Source: Neolecta irregularis DAH-3
Taxonomy: Eukaryota > Ascomycota > Neolectomycetes > Neolectales > Neolectaceae
Length of the DNA stretch: 27,289 bases
NCBI GenBank assembly: GCA_001929475.1
Contig: LXFE01000391.1
Location: 1-27,289 of the forward strand
Reading direction: 5' to 3'
Part shown: positions 9,822-19,883 of the stretch, in pieces
Layout of the letters: the number at the start of each line of letters is the position of its first letter
Position numbering within the stretch: the first letter of the stretch is position 1
The notes under the pieces: model-generated
The model's database searches: none
What the model saw: the letters and a program-made list of their open reading frames with translations, nothing else
What the model was told of the DNA's origin: nothing
Made by a program: the position numbers and the translations under genes

Positions 9822-11651
9822 TCATTTGTGCTCAAAAATACTGCTCAAGTAGAAAGGGTTGTTTCCGTCTTTGAAGATCAGCAAAGGCTTTCGCTTAGCT
9901 AAATCCAAGATCACTCTCGCAAATTCAGAATTCGCCCAAGAAAACCAAGATCTTGTAAACATCCCTAAGTTATTGACATTTACTGACTCATGAATTAATC
10001 CCAGTCCATAAGTACTTTCCTTGATAAAATTCAAGAGCTCAAGGATTTCGTTATCATTATCAGTTGTCGAGATCTGTTGAAGTAAACTCATCGGCCATGC
10101 ATTCCTTAGGCCAACATGAGGGCCGCCGATGCCCTTAAAAACGGATCCCTGAAGATAATAAGGATTTCCAGTTTTCGAGAGGATAGCTTTTCGAGTATTC
10201 TGGTAGACTTGATCTTCTTTTTTCAGGAACCCTAGACGTGGCAGGGAGAGCAAGCTGGGAATGTTGGCATCATCTGCAAGATTAAACTGGATACTAGGAA
10301 ACAATACCCATGATTATTCGCCCTCCATAGCCATCAACTTCATAAGCAAAAATCTTTCCAAAGACAGGATGTTCGAAAATCGCATGTTCTTCAATCCCTT
10401 TTCGAACACTATTACTAGTTTCCTGAGCAAATGTGGCAAGTTCATTCTTTCCAATCTTACTTAACAATTGGCTTATTTTCTCCAGTTGGACAGCCATCAT
10501 CGCGTTCACCGGGATGAGAAATGGAAGGATCGTAGAATCATCGCTGGGTCGAAAGGAGCTTTTTATCAACGAGGTACCCGTATTGACAGGATATCCAATT
10601 CCGTTCAGCGCGAGAGTTTCTGTTGCAAGAGTTGTCGTTCGTTCAAACAAATATTCCGGAAAATTTGGCGAATTGTCACTTGTAAAAGTTGGCATTTGTT
10701 GATCCCTGATAACATCAAAAATACTCTCGATAGCTCTAATCCAAGCATCATCCATGAATTTTGTGTCTCTGGTCGCTGTATAATATTCGTTGGAGAGATC
10801 GAGGAATGACGCAAGACTATCCAGTTCGTATTTACATTCAAAAACGACTTTCCGATTTGGCGGCGGATACACACGGTCAGCGTAGCCACTTCCCGCAGGT
10901 GGAATATTACTTTCCGGCGGTGCATTAAAGGCGTTACAGTATGGTGATGATATAATATAATCTGCCTAAAAGTCAATCTTGTCCTAGTAAAGCTGCGTAC
11001 TTGCATTCGGATTGCACCCAAGACTAGCTTTCTCAGATTCTCGTCATAGTGCAATAGGTCAATATACGGTTGAAGTTGATTTGCCGAATCTCGTAGCCAC
11101 TGGGCATTACTTTCCAGTCAGTCATTCCAACCCCCTTGAGACATTACATGTCGCCCTAAGGTGTGAATTTAACTACAAGGCAGCAGCAATCATACTGTAG
11201 TGATAAATGCCTTTGGATCATCACCCAAGACATACCATCTGATAGTAGTATCCAAAGTGTTGGGAAAACAATTCTCAAACATTCTCGCAAGGTCATTATC
11301 CTTCATTCGTGACGTAACCTCTTCAATTACCTTCTCAACTGCGGGTGACTGGAATGTCCGGCACTCTTTCTTCGGTCGTTGAAAAGCCAGCTGTAATGGA
11401 CCTTATATCAGTCCAATGTAACGGGTTTGACTACCGTTCGAATAAGGGAGATGACGAATACCAGCGTATTGACTATATGGTGGGCAGCGAGCTCCAGGGT
11501 AAGGAGCAGAAACATCCTGATATTGGGATATACGAGAAGGAGGAGGCCAGTTGTCGAAATTGTATTCATTTAAATTATCGTTCGATTTGAATGTAAGAAG
11601 CATGAAAATCACGAACAATATCAACATCCCGACTCTTTGCCACTTGCGCAT
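9822..11651 (-). CDS. GH125 exo-alpha-1,6-mannosidase-like protein
   Basis: GH125 (formerly DUF1237) enzymes are metal-independent inverting exo-alpha-1,6-mannosidases. Minus-strand exons: 11651-11435, 11401-11196, 11155-11148, 11109-11001, 10965-10308, 10273-9822, giving 549 residues. A hydrophobic segment at residues 9-21 (MLILFVIFMLLTF) after a basic start suggests a type II signal anchor, so a Golgi or secretory location is likely. Family blocks in order are RCPPYSQYAGIRHLPYSNG, FQRPKKECRTF, FPNTLDTTIRW, TGDINAQWLRDSANQLQPY, DDANIPSLLSLP, GIGGPHVG, and LIHESVNVNNLGMFTRSWFS. The Asp of WLRDS and the Glu of HES are the likely catalytic acids by analogy with bacterial GH125. Exon 3 is only 8 nt. 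Introns are 33-40 nt. Substrate specificity cannot be read from the sequence. Confidence 0.9.
11148..11155 (-). other. 8-nt micro-exon in the GH125 gene
   Basis: Between a 40-nt intron (11195-11156) and a 38-nt intron (11147-11110) lie just eight bases, GGCGACAT on the minus strand. They supply G-D and the first two bases of I in the conserved TGDINAQWLRDS block. Both flanking introns have GT and AG ends and keep frame. Confidence 0.82.
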
Positions 11652-12605
11652 ATTCAGAGAGGACTATCCCAGATTAGCACCGTTTATTCAGACTGCATTC
11701 TTCTCTCATAAACAATCGCTCAGAAGGATATGTGAGGGGCAGGATAGGTTGCCTTTATATTTGGGTTGCGATCATCACGCTTCGGATATATGTATTCCCG
11801 GCCGGTCCATCCCATATTTGCTAAGACCAGAGCCTAATGATTTACTCAAATGGGAGCGTAGAATAGTTCCAACGCCTGGAATTCAAACCCTTCTTTATCA
11901 TCATTTTCCAATTCACCAAGGTGGTTGAACCGAATGTCATGTGGATGCCTTTGTCCTTAGACCTATGAATTAAGCGTTTCTAATTTTCACTTCTCCAAAT
12001 CTACCAGTAAATCGAAAAGTGTAGCGAAAATGCCTATAATTGCTTTTATAAAACTTTTTGCAATTTGGGGTTGAAAGCCTTGGTTTAGCCCTGCGCTATT
12101 GCAAGGTTAAGAGAGAGGTCCATTCCAATAATATCCCCTCGCTTGTCTAAATATTTAGTACGCTATCCTCTGTAATAAGATAGAAGAATGACATGGGAGT
12201 AACTAGAATATAGGAGTCTTGCAGGAAAATTTTGCTTCACGTATTTCTATTTGTGACATTCATGGAAGATTGATATATCGCGGTATGATATATATATATA
12301 GAGAAAATGGCATAAAACAATGTACAAGAGCCTTTGGAATTATAAGAGTTCGAGAACAAGTTGGCCAATTTGGTAAAATGTCACACCCAAAGACAAAGTG
12401 GACTAGCTAGAACAGACACAGAATGGTAATCGCTATTGGATGGTTGGGGGAATAGCCTAGTGACGTTGGCTCTAATAAAGGTTATTCATGTCGTTGATAA
12501 TGTCACAGATGGGGTTGTCGATGGTACATCATTACAAGAGAACACCAGACCATTTGACCCGGTTCAAACCCTCCTGTTTGATTACTCCTACTTCAGCAAT
12601 AAATA
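11652..12605. other. Largest gene-free stretch, between GH125 start and ERG8 stop
   Basis: These 954 AT-rich bp should contain the GH125 promoter and the ERG8 3' region. A short (TA)n run lies near 12288-12300. A plus-strand frame at 11551-11928 (125 codons) overlaps the GH125 first exon antisense and has no recognisable similarity. Box A- and box B-like motifs near 12452 and 12558 do not fold into a tRNA. I see no transposon ends or RNA gene. Confidence 0.4.
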
Positions 12606-14080
12606 TCAAGCGGATTCCTCATCAAAATAATCCCATAACGTATCAAACATTTCTGAATCTTCGCTTTTAATTCCTGTAGATATCCCTTCCGCAGTCAAAG
12701 GTGACACATTGGTATCCTTCCAGTCATTCCAGAGCGTATGTAGTTCATTCTCAGCAGTAGTTTCTTCCAATATAACAGCGAATATAGCGTCAAGGCCACC
12801 TGCTCCAGGGACGCCACAGCCAAGCACGCCATTTATTTGCCCACAGACATCGAGCAAAGATGTCTGTTCGGGCGGTTCAATGGGTGTGCCAGATAATTCG
12901 CCTATTGTTCGGAGATATCGACGGTTGTTCTGTTGGTTAGTGATTGTTCATTGAATATTTATCTACTTGAAAATGCCTCCGTATTTCGTCGAATAGATGA
13001 CAAAAGGGAATATTCGTGACCGATTTGCCCTCTGAGATTTCTTTCACGCTTTGATCGTAGTCGATGGGAGACTCCCCGATGGCCTGAGTCAATTTCTCAA
13101 ATGCCTTAATTAACCGGCTATTCGATTCGCCGAGATTTGTCCACAAGGTTTCTGCCATGTCGCGAGCCTCTGCCTTCCAAGCCAAAACCTTTCTAACCAT
13201 GCTCGGTGTCTCAGATCCAGCATCAACGTCTGCCATAACAACCCTCACCCCTCGAGGCAGAGAAATACTCTCAATCTCCGAGTCCCAAGTTGAGTTGACC
13301 ATCAATTTAACCTGATCCGCAAATTCTTGACCATTCATTTCTCGAGAGCTTGGAAAATTGGATCGCGAGGATGTGCTGTACACACAACTCCCATAGGTAG
13401 CAGCAGCAACGTCGAAACCACTACCAATTTTGCCTTGTGCAGCACAATGTGCCAGCTGGGCACAATTATTTATGATGCGTTTCCCCTGATTTGACTCAAG
13501 ATTGATTGAATCATTGAAATGAGTGAGAAGAGCGCCGGTAAGACTAGTGATAAGAGCAGCCGAAGATCCAAGGCCAGTTTTATTGACCTGTGATAGCGTG
13601 TGATCCAAGGGGCTGAACTGAGGGAGAGATTTGCGGTACGTATAGGCATCTTCACCTTGTGGTACCGCACGAGAATAATATTCGTTATCAGCGTAGATGG
13701 AAATTGTAAGATCGGAAGACTTGAACGGCGAGAGATATGCAAAAACGTGTTCTATTGCTTGCTGTGCAAACGCATTCTTGGTTACTCCTGATCTAGAATG
13801 ATGAGGGTGGATACTCAGCACAACTTTGATACGTCTGTTCTATGGTCACAGAGGAATCGTCACCGAGGGAGCACGTATACACCCATTGCGCATCTTTAAA
13901 CTGTGGAGATTTGACTATTACGGTGAAAATCGATGACTGTGGTCCGGATGAGGGTTGTAGAACGGCGTATATACGGGCAGACAGAGCTACAACGAGACTC
14001 TTATAGGCCGAATGGAGTACGAGGTAACCGCCAGCTACAAGAGCTTTTCCTGGCGCAGACACCACGGTAAGTCCAGACAT
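12606..14080 (-). CDS. ERG8: Phosphomevalonate kinase (Erg8)
   Basis: Erg8 phosphorylates mevalonate-5-phosphate to the diphosphate, feeding ergosterol and isoprenoid synthesis. Minus-strand exons: 14080-13833, 13792-12967, 12929-12606, giving 465 residues (yeast 451). The three GHMP-kinase motifs are present: SAPGKALVAGGYLVL near the N-terminus, KTGLGSSAALITSL at about 154-167 (ATP-binding loop), and GVPGAGGLDAIF near 394. The substrate-side segment around SPQFKDAQWVY is typical of fungal Erg8. The introns (40 and 37 nt) are confirmed by continuity through TSGVTKNAFAQQAIEHV and FQ|NNRRYLRTIGELSG. The frame stays open upstream to an ATG at 14350, but that 90-residue extension is basic and unlike the family, so the start at 14080 is preferred. 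Confidence 0.94.
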
Positions 14081-14382
14081 ATTCTGGGCCTGAATAACGC
14101 CAAAAAGATGAGTTTTTGTATGGTAGAGTATGGGGAGCCGCAGTTCATAAAAACGGGTTTCGGGACTCCGAAGTTTGCTAATCGGGTAAACCCGGCGTGG
14201 CTTCTGTATATAGCGAAAACTTTTACTTTCACTGCGTAAACCAACAAAATCACCGTACCTCGTCCAACTCTTTCTACCAATTTTGTCTTCTTTCCTCTTT
14301 CTACCTAGGCGAAGGTCTCTCTGATCTATATGGTTTTGTTTGAAAGCCATGCTGATTGCTGTTTAGGCCTGTTGACTTGGGC
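14081..14382. promoter_or_regulatory. Bidirectional promoter region between ERG8 and the PPR gene
   Basis: These 302 bp separate the divergent start codons of ERG8 (14080, minus) and the PPR gene (14383, plus). Frames are open on both strands but show no family similarity. No single element can be named. Confidence 0.4.
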
Positions 14383-17300
14383 ATGGTTTACATAAAAGGA
14401 TCCGCGTTCGCTAATTTTGTCCGCAATGGCTTCCAAAAACATCTTTTCGCCGGATCGTCGCAGCCTGTTTCACCCGGAACGTCATATTTCACCTCAAATG
14501 TCGCCACTATCGGGGCTCAGTTAAAACTGCAGCTAGGCACAACCCAGTCCCATCCTACCAGCGGCAGTCAGTCGTTTTTTGGTAGTCAGGGAACTGGACA
14601 TACTGCTCAGCACGGCCAGCCTTTTTGGGCTACTTCAAATCCCCTACTCCCAGCTTGTACTTTGGACGAAAGGAACAAAGACCGAGAGTCAAGGCTATCT
14701 TCTATTAATCAACTCACCTTCACTTCTACCTTAGCCGGAAGAGTCCCTTCGTTTGCTCGAGAGTATTCAACACAAACATCTGTAACAAATACACTCACAT
14801 CCCCATTTCCTACTTCCCCGGAGCCTTCATTACCGGAAGATTCCAGGGCTATTGACTCGGACATTGATAATCCTACATTGACCGAAAATGATCTTCTCAT
14901 TGGCAAGTTCAGAAAATGGACGCGAGAAGGCAGTCTTGACCTTGTCATCGATGAGTACATTGTCATGAAAGCAGAAGGCCGCAAAATTCCAAAGGAGGTC
15001 TACAATAATGTCATCCATACACTCTGCAAAGTGCGTAAAGTTAGGTATTCTGAAGGCTCCTTAAGGCTTGCAATGTCAGTACTCGAGGATATGGAAGCCA
15101 ACGGCATCCAGCCAGACGGACGGTCCTATGCCCCGTTGATCAGTATCTATTGTGATCGAGATACAGGTCTTTATTCGGCACTTGAATCCTTGGACAATTC
15201 GCCCGATACAAATTCAGTACATTTCGAGCGTCGAAAGAGCGTTATCAGTTATAATATCTCAAAGGAGGGAATTAATTCGGCGCTGCGTCTATTTAATGCC
15301 GCGATCGCAAAGGGTGTTAAGCTTCCGATCTATGTATTCAACAGTCTCTTGAAGATAACCTCCAAAGCGGGCTGCATCGATGATATGATTACGATCTACT
15401 CTATTCTCGAAAATTCTAGCGTAGAAGCGGACGTACGGACCTATCAGATTTTAATAATGACATTCGGAGATGCCAATGACATTAAGTCAGCAGTCCTTAT
15501 CTATGAAGACTACAAGAAACGCGTCAACTGTTTACCTTCTCATGATGAATCATGGATTTATAACGCTTTGTTATATGCCTATTTTGCATGTAAAGACCCG
15601 ACTGGTGCAATCAAATTCTTCAAGAAAGTATATGAAGCGAACCCTTCGGCCGTCAAAACTGTTACATTGACTCTCATCTGTCAAGGTCTAAGCCAAAATG
15701 GCGATCATGAAGGGGCATATCTTTGGTTGGCTCGAATGATCACCGAGGAAAAAACAGAGAATCCTTCACTGATCATCTTGAGCCGACTCCTCCAAAATGC
15801 GGTTAATGATGGAAAATTAGAAATGGCACATAAACTGTTTGATCTTACCCCTCATATTAAGATCATCAACTCGCCGGGTGAAGGTTTCAGTCTCTATTCA
15901 AAGGCGTGCTTTCAACAGGGCAAGATCGAACGAGCTAAACAAGTTATCGAGTATACATCAGAGACAACATATTATCATACAGCTGATGTAGTCTCCGACG
16001 TCGTTCTAACACTTGCGAAGACCAAGCCCGATATTGCAATTTCCACGCTGGAGAAGGCTACTCGCGCTGCCATTCGAAGAAGTGGTAGTTTGACCTCGAC
16101 TCGATCATTGTATTTTCAACTAGGCGCTACTTTACTGGACGCACTTCGAGAACAATCTGACCTTACTAGTACAAGATTTAATAGAATTGTCGAATCGTTA
16201 CGTTGGTTCAGAAAAGAGACTAACGTTGATATCTCACTCTCTACAGCGAGAGCATTGTGTTATCTCTTTGAGCACAAAGATTTTCCCTCGTGCCTATTCA
16301 TGTATCGTCAAACTGTGGATTGGTTACTATTCGATTTCGAGCTTTTGAATCAAAGCAACCAACTACATGGCCTGTTAAGCAACACTTTTGAAGCTTGTCT
16401 CTTTGCGATCATGGGTCAGGGAGTGGTTATCATTCAGCTATTCCATAATTTCATCTCACAGTTTGTCGCCTCAACAGATAATCCAAAATTGATCCAAGCC
16501 TGGGAAAAATATCTCCATCCAGACGATGAACTCGTAAACGAATATCGCCCTGTTCGTAGCACATCTTTGCATCAAATTCCCGAGGATGCGTTGAAGAATA
16601 GGATAAAGACCCTTGGCAGTCTTGACTTTAGAGATGATGTCAATCATCGCTTCTTGTTCGCACCTGATGCTGCAAATCTGGTTACTTCGTTCATGGAATG
16701 GAGAGCAGCTAGCCAAAGAAACGCTAGAATCCATCCAGTCACTTACTTCAAACTCATGGAACGGCTAGCAAAGATTGGACGATTTGATCATGTTAGAGAG
16801 GTCTATGAACTGGCTAAAATTGGAATACCAACAGTCACCCACCCAGATTCGCTGCCGTTGATATGGGCATATGTGGAAAATTCCCTGCTGATTGCGGCGG
16901 CGTACGAAGGCGACTATCCCAGAACCCGCACACATCATCAGAATCTTATTAATTCGGGGTTCGCTCCAAACGCTAATGCATTCGCTGCTTGCATTCTGAA
17001 TCTCAAAGAATCAGGATTGAAAGACGAAGCTTCTGCTGCATTGAAATATCTCAACGAAGCTCTCTCTTTAGGTGTTTGTCCCAATACTTACCTTTACAAT
17101 GTCCTTATGTCCAAACTCGCCAAAGCTCGTCGTCTTGCTGATGTCATTGATTGTCTGGAAAAGATGCGAATGAATGGTATTCCGCCAAATCATATTACTT
17201 ACGGCGTTATTATCAACGTTTGCTGCCGAACGGATAACGAAGCTTTGGCAAGTCAATTCTTTACCGAGATGGATTCGATACAAAGCTACAAACACCGAGT

Positions 17301-17991
17301 CGCGCCGTATAACACCATGATGCAATATTACTCTCAAACAAAGCGAAACCGTCCGATGGTTCTTTATTATTACAATAGGATGCTTGCAAAGAAATGTTCT
17401 CCCACTGCGTTTTCATTCAAATTACTCCTCGAAGCGTACACTGCTCTGGAACCATTCGATTTCCCCACCGCCGAAATTCTCATGAATGAGATGGTTTCTG
17501 TTCATGGAATCAAACTCGAATCACAACATTATGCTGTCATTCTTCATTCAAAGGGTTGTGTTCTTAAGGACTTTGAAGGCGCAATGGCATATTACGATGC
17601 TATTGTGGATTTTAAAATCCCTATGGATGGCATCATGTATCAAGCCCTCTTCGAAATCTGTGTCGCGAATCGCCGGTTTGACAAAGTTGAAGAATTTCTC
17701 CAAAGGATGTCTACAGATAAAGTTTCGATGACCCCATATATTGCAAATATTCTGATTCACGCCTGGACAGTCCAGGGTGACATTAACAAGGCTCGAAATA
17801 TTTACGATCATCTGGCGATGACGAAAGAACCTTCGACCTACGAAGCTATGGCAAGAGCATATGTTGCTGTTGGCAATCATGATGCGGCTAAGAGTATTTT
17901 GGATGATATGGCAACTCGTCAGTTCCCACTGGCCGTCATGTCTACCGTTTCTGATCTTCTTACCGGGGCAGAAACAAGCAAGGTTTCTTAG
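14383..17991 (+). CDS. Large mitochondrial-type PPR protein
   Basis: This is an uninterrupted 1202-residue frame. The first in-frame ATG is at 14383; the frame is open a little further upstream (to 14356) without another ATG. The N-terminus is rich in basic and hydroxylated residues, with few acids for about 60 residues, as in mitochondrial presequences. Two clusters of pentatricopeptide helices follow: one at about 200-480 (for example VFNSLLKITSKAGCIDDMIT), the other at about 780-1190 (TYLYNVLMSKLAKARRLADV, ITYGVIINVCCRTDNEALAS). A non-repeat spacer lies between. Fungal PPR proteins of this size bind organellar RNA and act in stability or translation, as Pet309/Cya5 do for COX1. That specific role is inference here. 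It has no introns, although most neighbours are heavily split. Confidence 0.88.
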   Translation: MVYIKGSAFANFVRNGFQKHLFAGSSQPVSPGTSYFTSNVATIGAQLKLQLGTTQSHPTSGSQSFFGSQGTGHTAQHGQPFWATSNPLLPACTLDERNKDRESRLSSINQLTFTSTLAGRVPSFAREYSTQTSVTNTLTSPFPTSPEPSLPEDSRAIDSDIDNPTLTENDLLIGKFRKWTREGSLDLVIDEYIVMKAEGRKIPKEVYNNVIHTLCKVRKVRYSEGSLRLAMSVLEDMEANGIQPDGRSYAPLISIYCDRDTGLYSALESLDNSPDTNSVHFERRKSVISYNISKEGINSALRLFNAAIAKGVKLPIYVFNSLLKITSKAGCIDDMITIYSILENSSVEADVRTYQILIMTFGDANDIKSAVLIYEDYKKRVNCLPSHDESWIYNALLYAYFACKDPTGAIKFFKKVYEANPSAVKTVTLTLICQGLSQNGDHEGAYLWLARMITEEKTENPSLIILSRLLQNAVNDGKLEMAHKLFDLTPHIKIINSPGEGFSLYSKACFQQGKIERAKQVIEYTSETTYYHTADVVSDVVLTLAKTKPDIAISTLEKATRAAIRRSGSLTSTRSLYFQLGATLLDALREQSDLTSTRFNRIVESLRWFRKETNVDISLSTARALCYLFEHKDFPSCLFMYRQTVDWLLFDFELLNQSNQLHGLLSNTFEACLFAIMGQGVVIIQLFHNFISQFVASTDNPKLIQAWEKYLHPDDELVNEYRPVRSTSLHQIPEDALKNRIKTLGSLDFRDDVNHRFLFAPDAANLVTSFMEWRAASQRNARIHPVTYFKLMERLAKIGRFDHVREVYELAKIGIPTVTHPDSLPLIWAYVENSLLIAAAYEGDYPRTRTHHQNLINSGFAPNANAFAACILNLKESGLKDEASAALKYLNEALSLGVCPNTYLYNVLMSKLAKARRLADVIDCLEKMRMNGIPPNHITYGVIINVCCRTDNEALASQFFTEMDSIQSYKHRVAPYNTMMQYYSQTKRNRPMVLYYYNRMLAKKCSPTAFSFKLLLEAYTALEPFDFPTAEILMNEMVSVHGIKLESQHYAVILHSKGCVLKDFEGAMAYYDAIVDFKIPMDGIMYQALFEICVANRRFDKVEEFLQRMSTDKVSMTPYIANILIHAWTVQGDINKARNIYDHLAMTKEPSTYEAMARAYVAVGNHDAAKSILDDMATRQFPLAVMSTVSDLLTGAETSKVS

Positions 17992-18168
17992 ACCGAATTC
18001 TCCATTATTTCTGCAACACGAATTGCGCCCGGTGTTTAAAAATATTGTATATAGTTATGTTTTCATTGTTGTTGAAACTTGGGCTCGGTGGAGTGATACT
18101 CGTTTCTTTAAAGCATGTTGATAGATCTAGATGAGAATATTGCAAAAATATGTTTACACAATCCATAA
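17992..18168. terminator. Convergent 3' region of the PPR gene and PDX3
   Basis: These 177 AT-rich bp lie between convergent stop codons. No other feature is visible. Confidence 0.35.
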
Positions 18169-18945
18169 TTACGGACTTAATCTCTTCAATGTCCATTCAG
18201 AGTGGTTTCCATCTACACTTAGTTGTCTCTCGTATATAAATCTATCATGCAATCTATTATCTCGTCCCTGCCAAAATTCAATCTCATCGGGAATAATTCG
18301 CATTCCTCCCCAGAAAGGCGGTATGGGAATGTAGGCCATTCCCGCAAATTTGTTCTCCAACTCGGAGACTTTGGCATCTAATTCATCTCGGGAATGAAGG
18401 AGAGTGCTCTGAGCAGAGGCCCATGCTCCAATCCTAGATTTTCGCGGTCTGGTATCAAAGTACTCCTTTGATTCCTCCTGTGATAAATGTTCTGTGACGC
18501 CTTCAACACGGACTTGTCTCTGTAAGGGCTCCCACCAAAATGTCAGAGCGGCTCTCGGATTCGATTTTATATCTCTTGCTTTCTTACTTGTTTCCCAATT
18601 CGAGTAGAATACAAAGCCCTTGGAGTCGAGTTGTTTCAGTAGGACTGTACGGGATGAAACACGGCCGCTTGGAAGTTGGGATGTAGAAAGCGTAAGTGCC
18701 TCTGGAGAGGTGATCATCTCTGACGAGGAAGCCTGGTTGAACCATCGGTGAAATATCTGAAATGGGGTTTTCGGATTGAGTTGAGATTCAGAGAGAGAGC
18801 CTTTAGTGTATTGATACCGATCTGGGGCGAAAATAACTTTCTCCGGAGATTGCGGCAAAGTGGACATTCTATATGCTATCGTGATTTTCCTACTGCGGTT
18901 GACTGAAGAAACGAGTTTGGTGGTGAAGTAACTAGCTATTCTCAT
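18169..18945 (-). CDS. PDX3: Pyridoxamine 5'-phosphate oxidase (Pdx3)
   Basis: This FMN enzyme oxidises pyridoxine/pyridoxamine 5'-phosphate to pyridoxal 5'-phosphate. It is a single intronless frame. From the ATG at 18945 it is 258 residues. A second ATG at 18867 (MSTLPQSPEKV) gives 232, close to yeast Pdx3 (228). The extra 26 residues are basic, rich in S/T and free of acids, and could be a mitochondrial presequence. The choice between the two starts cannot be made from sequence. FMN- and PLP-binding blocks are clear: GRVSSRTVLLKQLDSKGFVF, FYSNWETSKKARD, WWEPLQRQVRVEG, ASAQST, and the C-terminal EFWQGRDNRLHDR with the catalytic R and H. An AT run at 18969-19000 lies just upstream. Confidence 0.94.
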   Translation of the reverse strand: MRIASYFTTKLVSSVNRSRKITIAYRMSTLPQSPEKVIFAPDRYQYTKGSLSESQLNPKTPFQIFHRWFNQASSSEMITSPEALTLSTSQLPSGRVSSRTVLLKQLDSKGFVFYSNWETSKKARDIKSNPRAALTFWWEPLQRQVRVEGVTEHLSQEESKEYFDTRPRKSRIGAWASAQSTLLHSRDELDAKVSELENKFAGMAYIPIPPFWGGMRIIPDEIEFWQGRDNRLHDRFIYERQLSVDGNHSEWTLKRLSP

Positions 18946-18968
18946 AAATGAAAACGCGCCATCCTGCT

Positions 18969-19000
18969 TATATATATACATATATTATATATATTTAAAT
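18969..19000. promoter_or_regulatory. AT run upstream of PDX3, possible TATA region
   Basis: A 32-bp stretch made almost wholly of TA steps lies 24-55 bp upstream of the PDX3 ATG at 18945. It could act as a TATA-type element. If so, transcription would start near 18945 and favour the internal ATG at 18867. Confidence 0.35.
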
Positions 19001-19042
19001 GTATCCAAAACTCCCAAACCCGCAAGTTGGACATCCAGCCCA

Positions 19043-19645
19043 TCAAACTCTATGCATATAATGCAAAAGAGCTCTCCGCTTCTCCATTTCCCGTTTATAT
19101 CGTTTGACAATGTCCCCCTGAGGCAACATAGTCTTGATTTCTTTGGTCTTCCTCTTTTTCCGCTTTACACCAAGACCGATAGTATCATTCTTGACTCGAC
19201 TAGCTTTTATCGGCTCTCGCGGACCCTGATTACCTTCCACACCTAGTCCACGTTCCTGGAGATGTGTCCAGCCCAGAGTCTCGAGATGCTGAAATCCAAA
19301 AGACGTGCGAGAGATATGCAGCGGGTTTAATGGAGCTTTTTGATGTTTGTGGGACGTTAAATGTGCCGTTGACATTACATGCTCTTTTTGAGATCCTTTG
19401 ATTTGCAACCCACATGTTGTGCAGGTTTCAAAATATGGTTCATCTGTGATTGGGATTGTAGATTCTGGTGTACGAGACGGATTCAGCGAACGATAAAACC
19501 GAGAAATTTCCGCTCCGGTGGCCTTTGATGACGGACGGGTTTCTGTTGATGGTTTAGATTGTTCAGTGCCGCCTTTAACGAACTTTACTCGTGGTGTTTT
19601 GCGAAAACCATATCCAAAAGATTTGGCGGTGTCGTGAGTAGACAT
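19043..19645 (-). CDS. Zinc-finger and G-patch protein (GPANK1-like)
   Basis: An intronless frame of 200 residues from MSTHDTAKSFGYGF. The frame runs upstream to 19750, but that part is hydrophobic and unrelated to the family. Near the middle is a zinc finger, C-x2-C-x10-H-x5-H (CTTCGLQIKGSQKEHVMSTA then H). It is followed by a G-patch-like stretch: SFGFQHLETLGWTHLQERGL, then G-rich and GLGVKRKKRK. The C-terminus is strongly basic. This order resembles the C-terminal half of human GPANK1 without ankyrin repeats. G-patch proteins commonly activate DEAH RNA helicases in splicing or ribosome assembly; that role is inferred, not shown. Confidence 0.72.
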   Translation of the reverse strand: MSTHDTAKSFGYGFRKTPRVKFVKGGTEQSKPSTETRPSSKATGAEISRFYRSLNPSRTPESTIPITDEPYFETCTTCGLQIKGSQKEHVMSTAHLTSHKHQKAPLNPLHISRTSFGFQHLETLGWTHLQERGLGVEGNQGPREPIKASRVKNDTIGLGVKRKKRKTKEIKTMLPQGDIVKRYKREMEKRRALLHYMHRV

Positions 19646-19883
19646 GCGTAGAAACCTATCGAGACATGCGAGTATTTGATAACATGGCAAGTGTAATAAA
19701 TATATCAAAATGTATATTGACAGAAAAGTATATCTACAATTATTGAACAAAAAAGAAAATTTTCTGTAGTTTCATCCCCCTTCCTTTTCCCAAAGATGTG
19801 TTCCCTGCTAGAATGCTAAAAGGTCTCAATTTTGACAACCTGATGACCCAAATTAGATGCTCCACAGTAGCAAACAGAAGATG

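Noticed and set aside
11551-11928. 125-codon plus-strand ORF
   Set aside because: It runs antisense over the start of the GH125 gene and its translation resembles no protein family I know.
12451-12575. tRNA-like box A (TAGCCTAGTGACG) and box B (GGTTCAAACCC)
   Set aside because: The T-stem pairs at only two positions and the flanking sequences do not form a 7-bp acceptor stem. The spacing is also long.
14081-14350. Upstream in-frame extension of ERG8 from an ATG at 14350
   Set aside because: It adds 90 residues absent from Erg8 and begins about 30 bp from the divergent PPR start. The ATG at 14080 begins the conserved N-terminus.
18969-19000. TA run as a microsatellite of special interest
   Set aside because: It is short and imperfect. 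Listed only as a possible TATA region.
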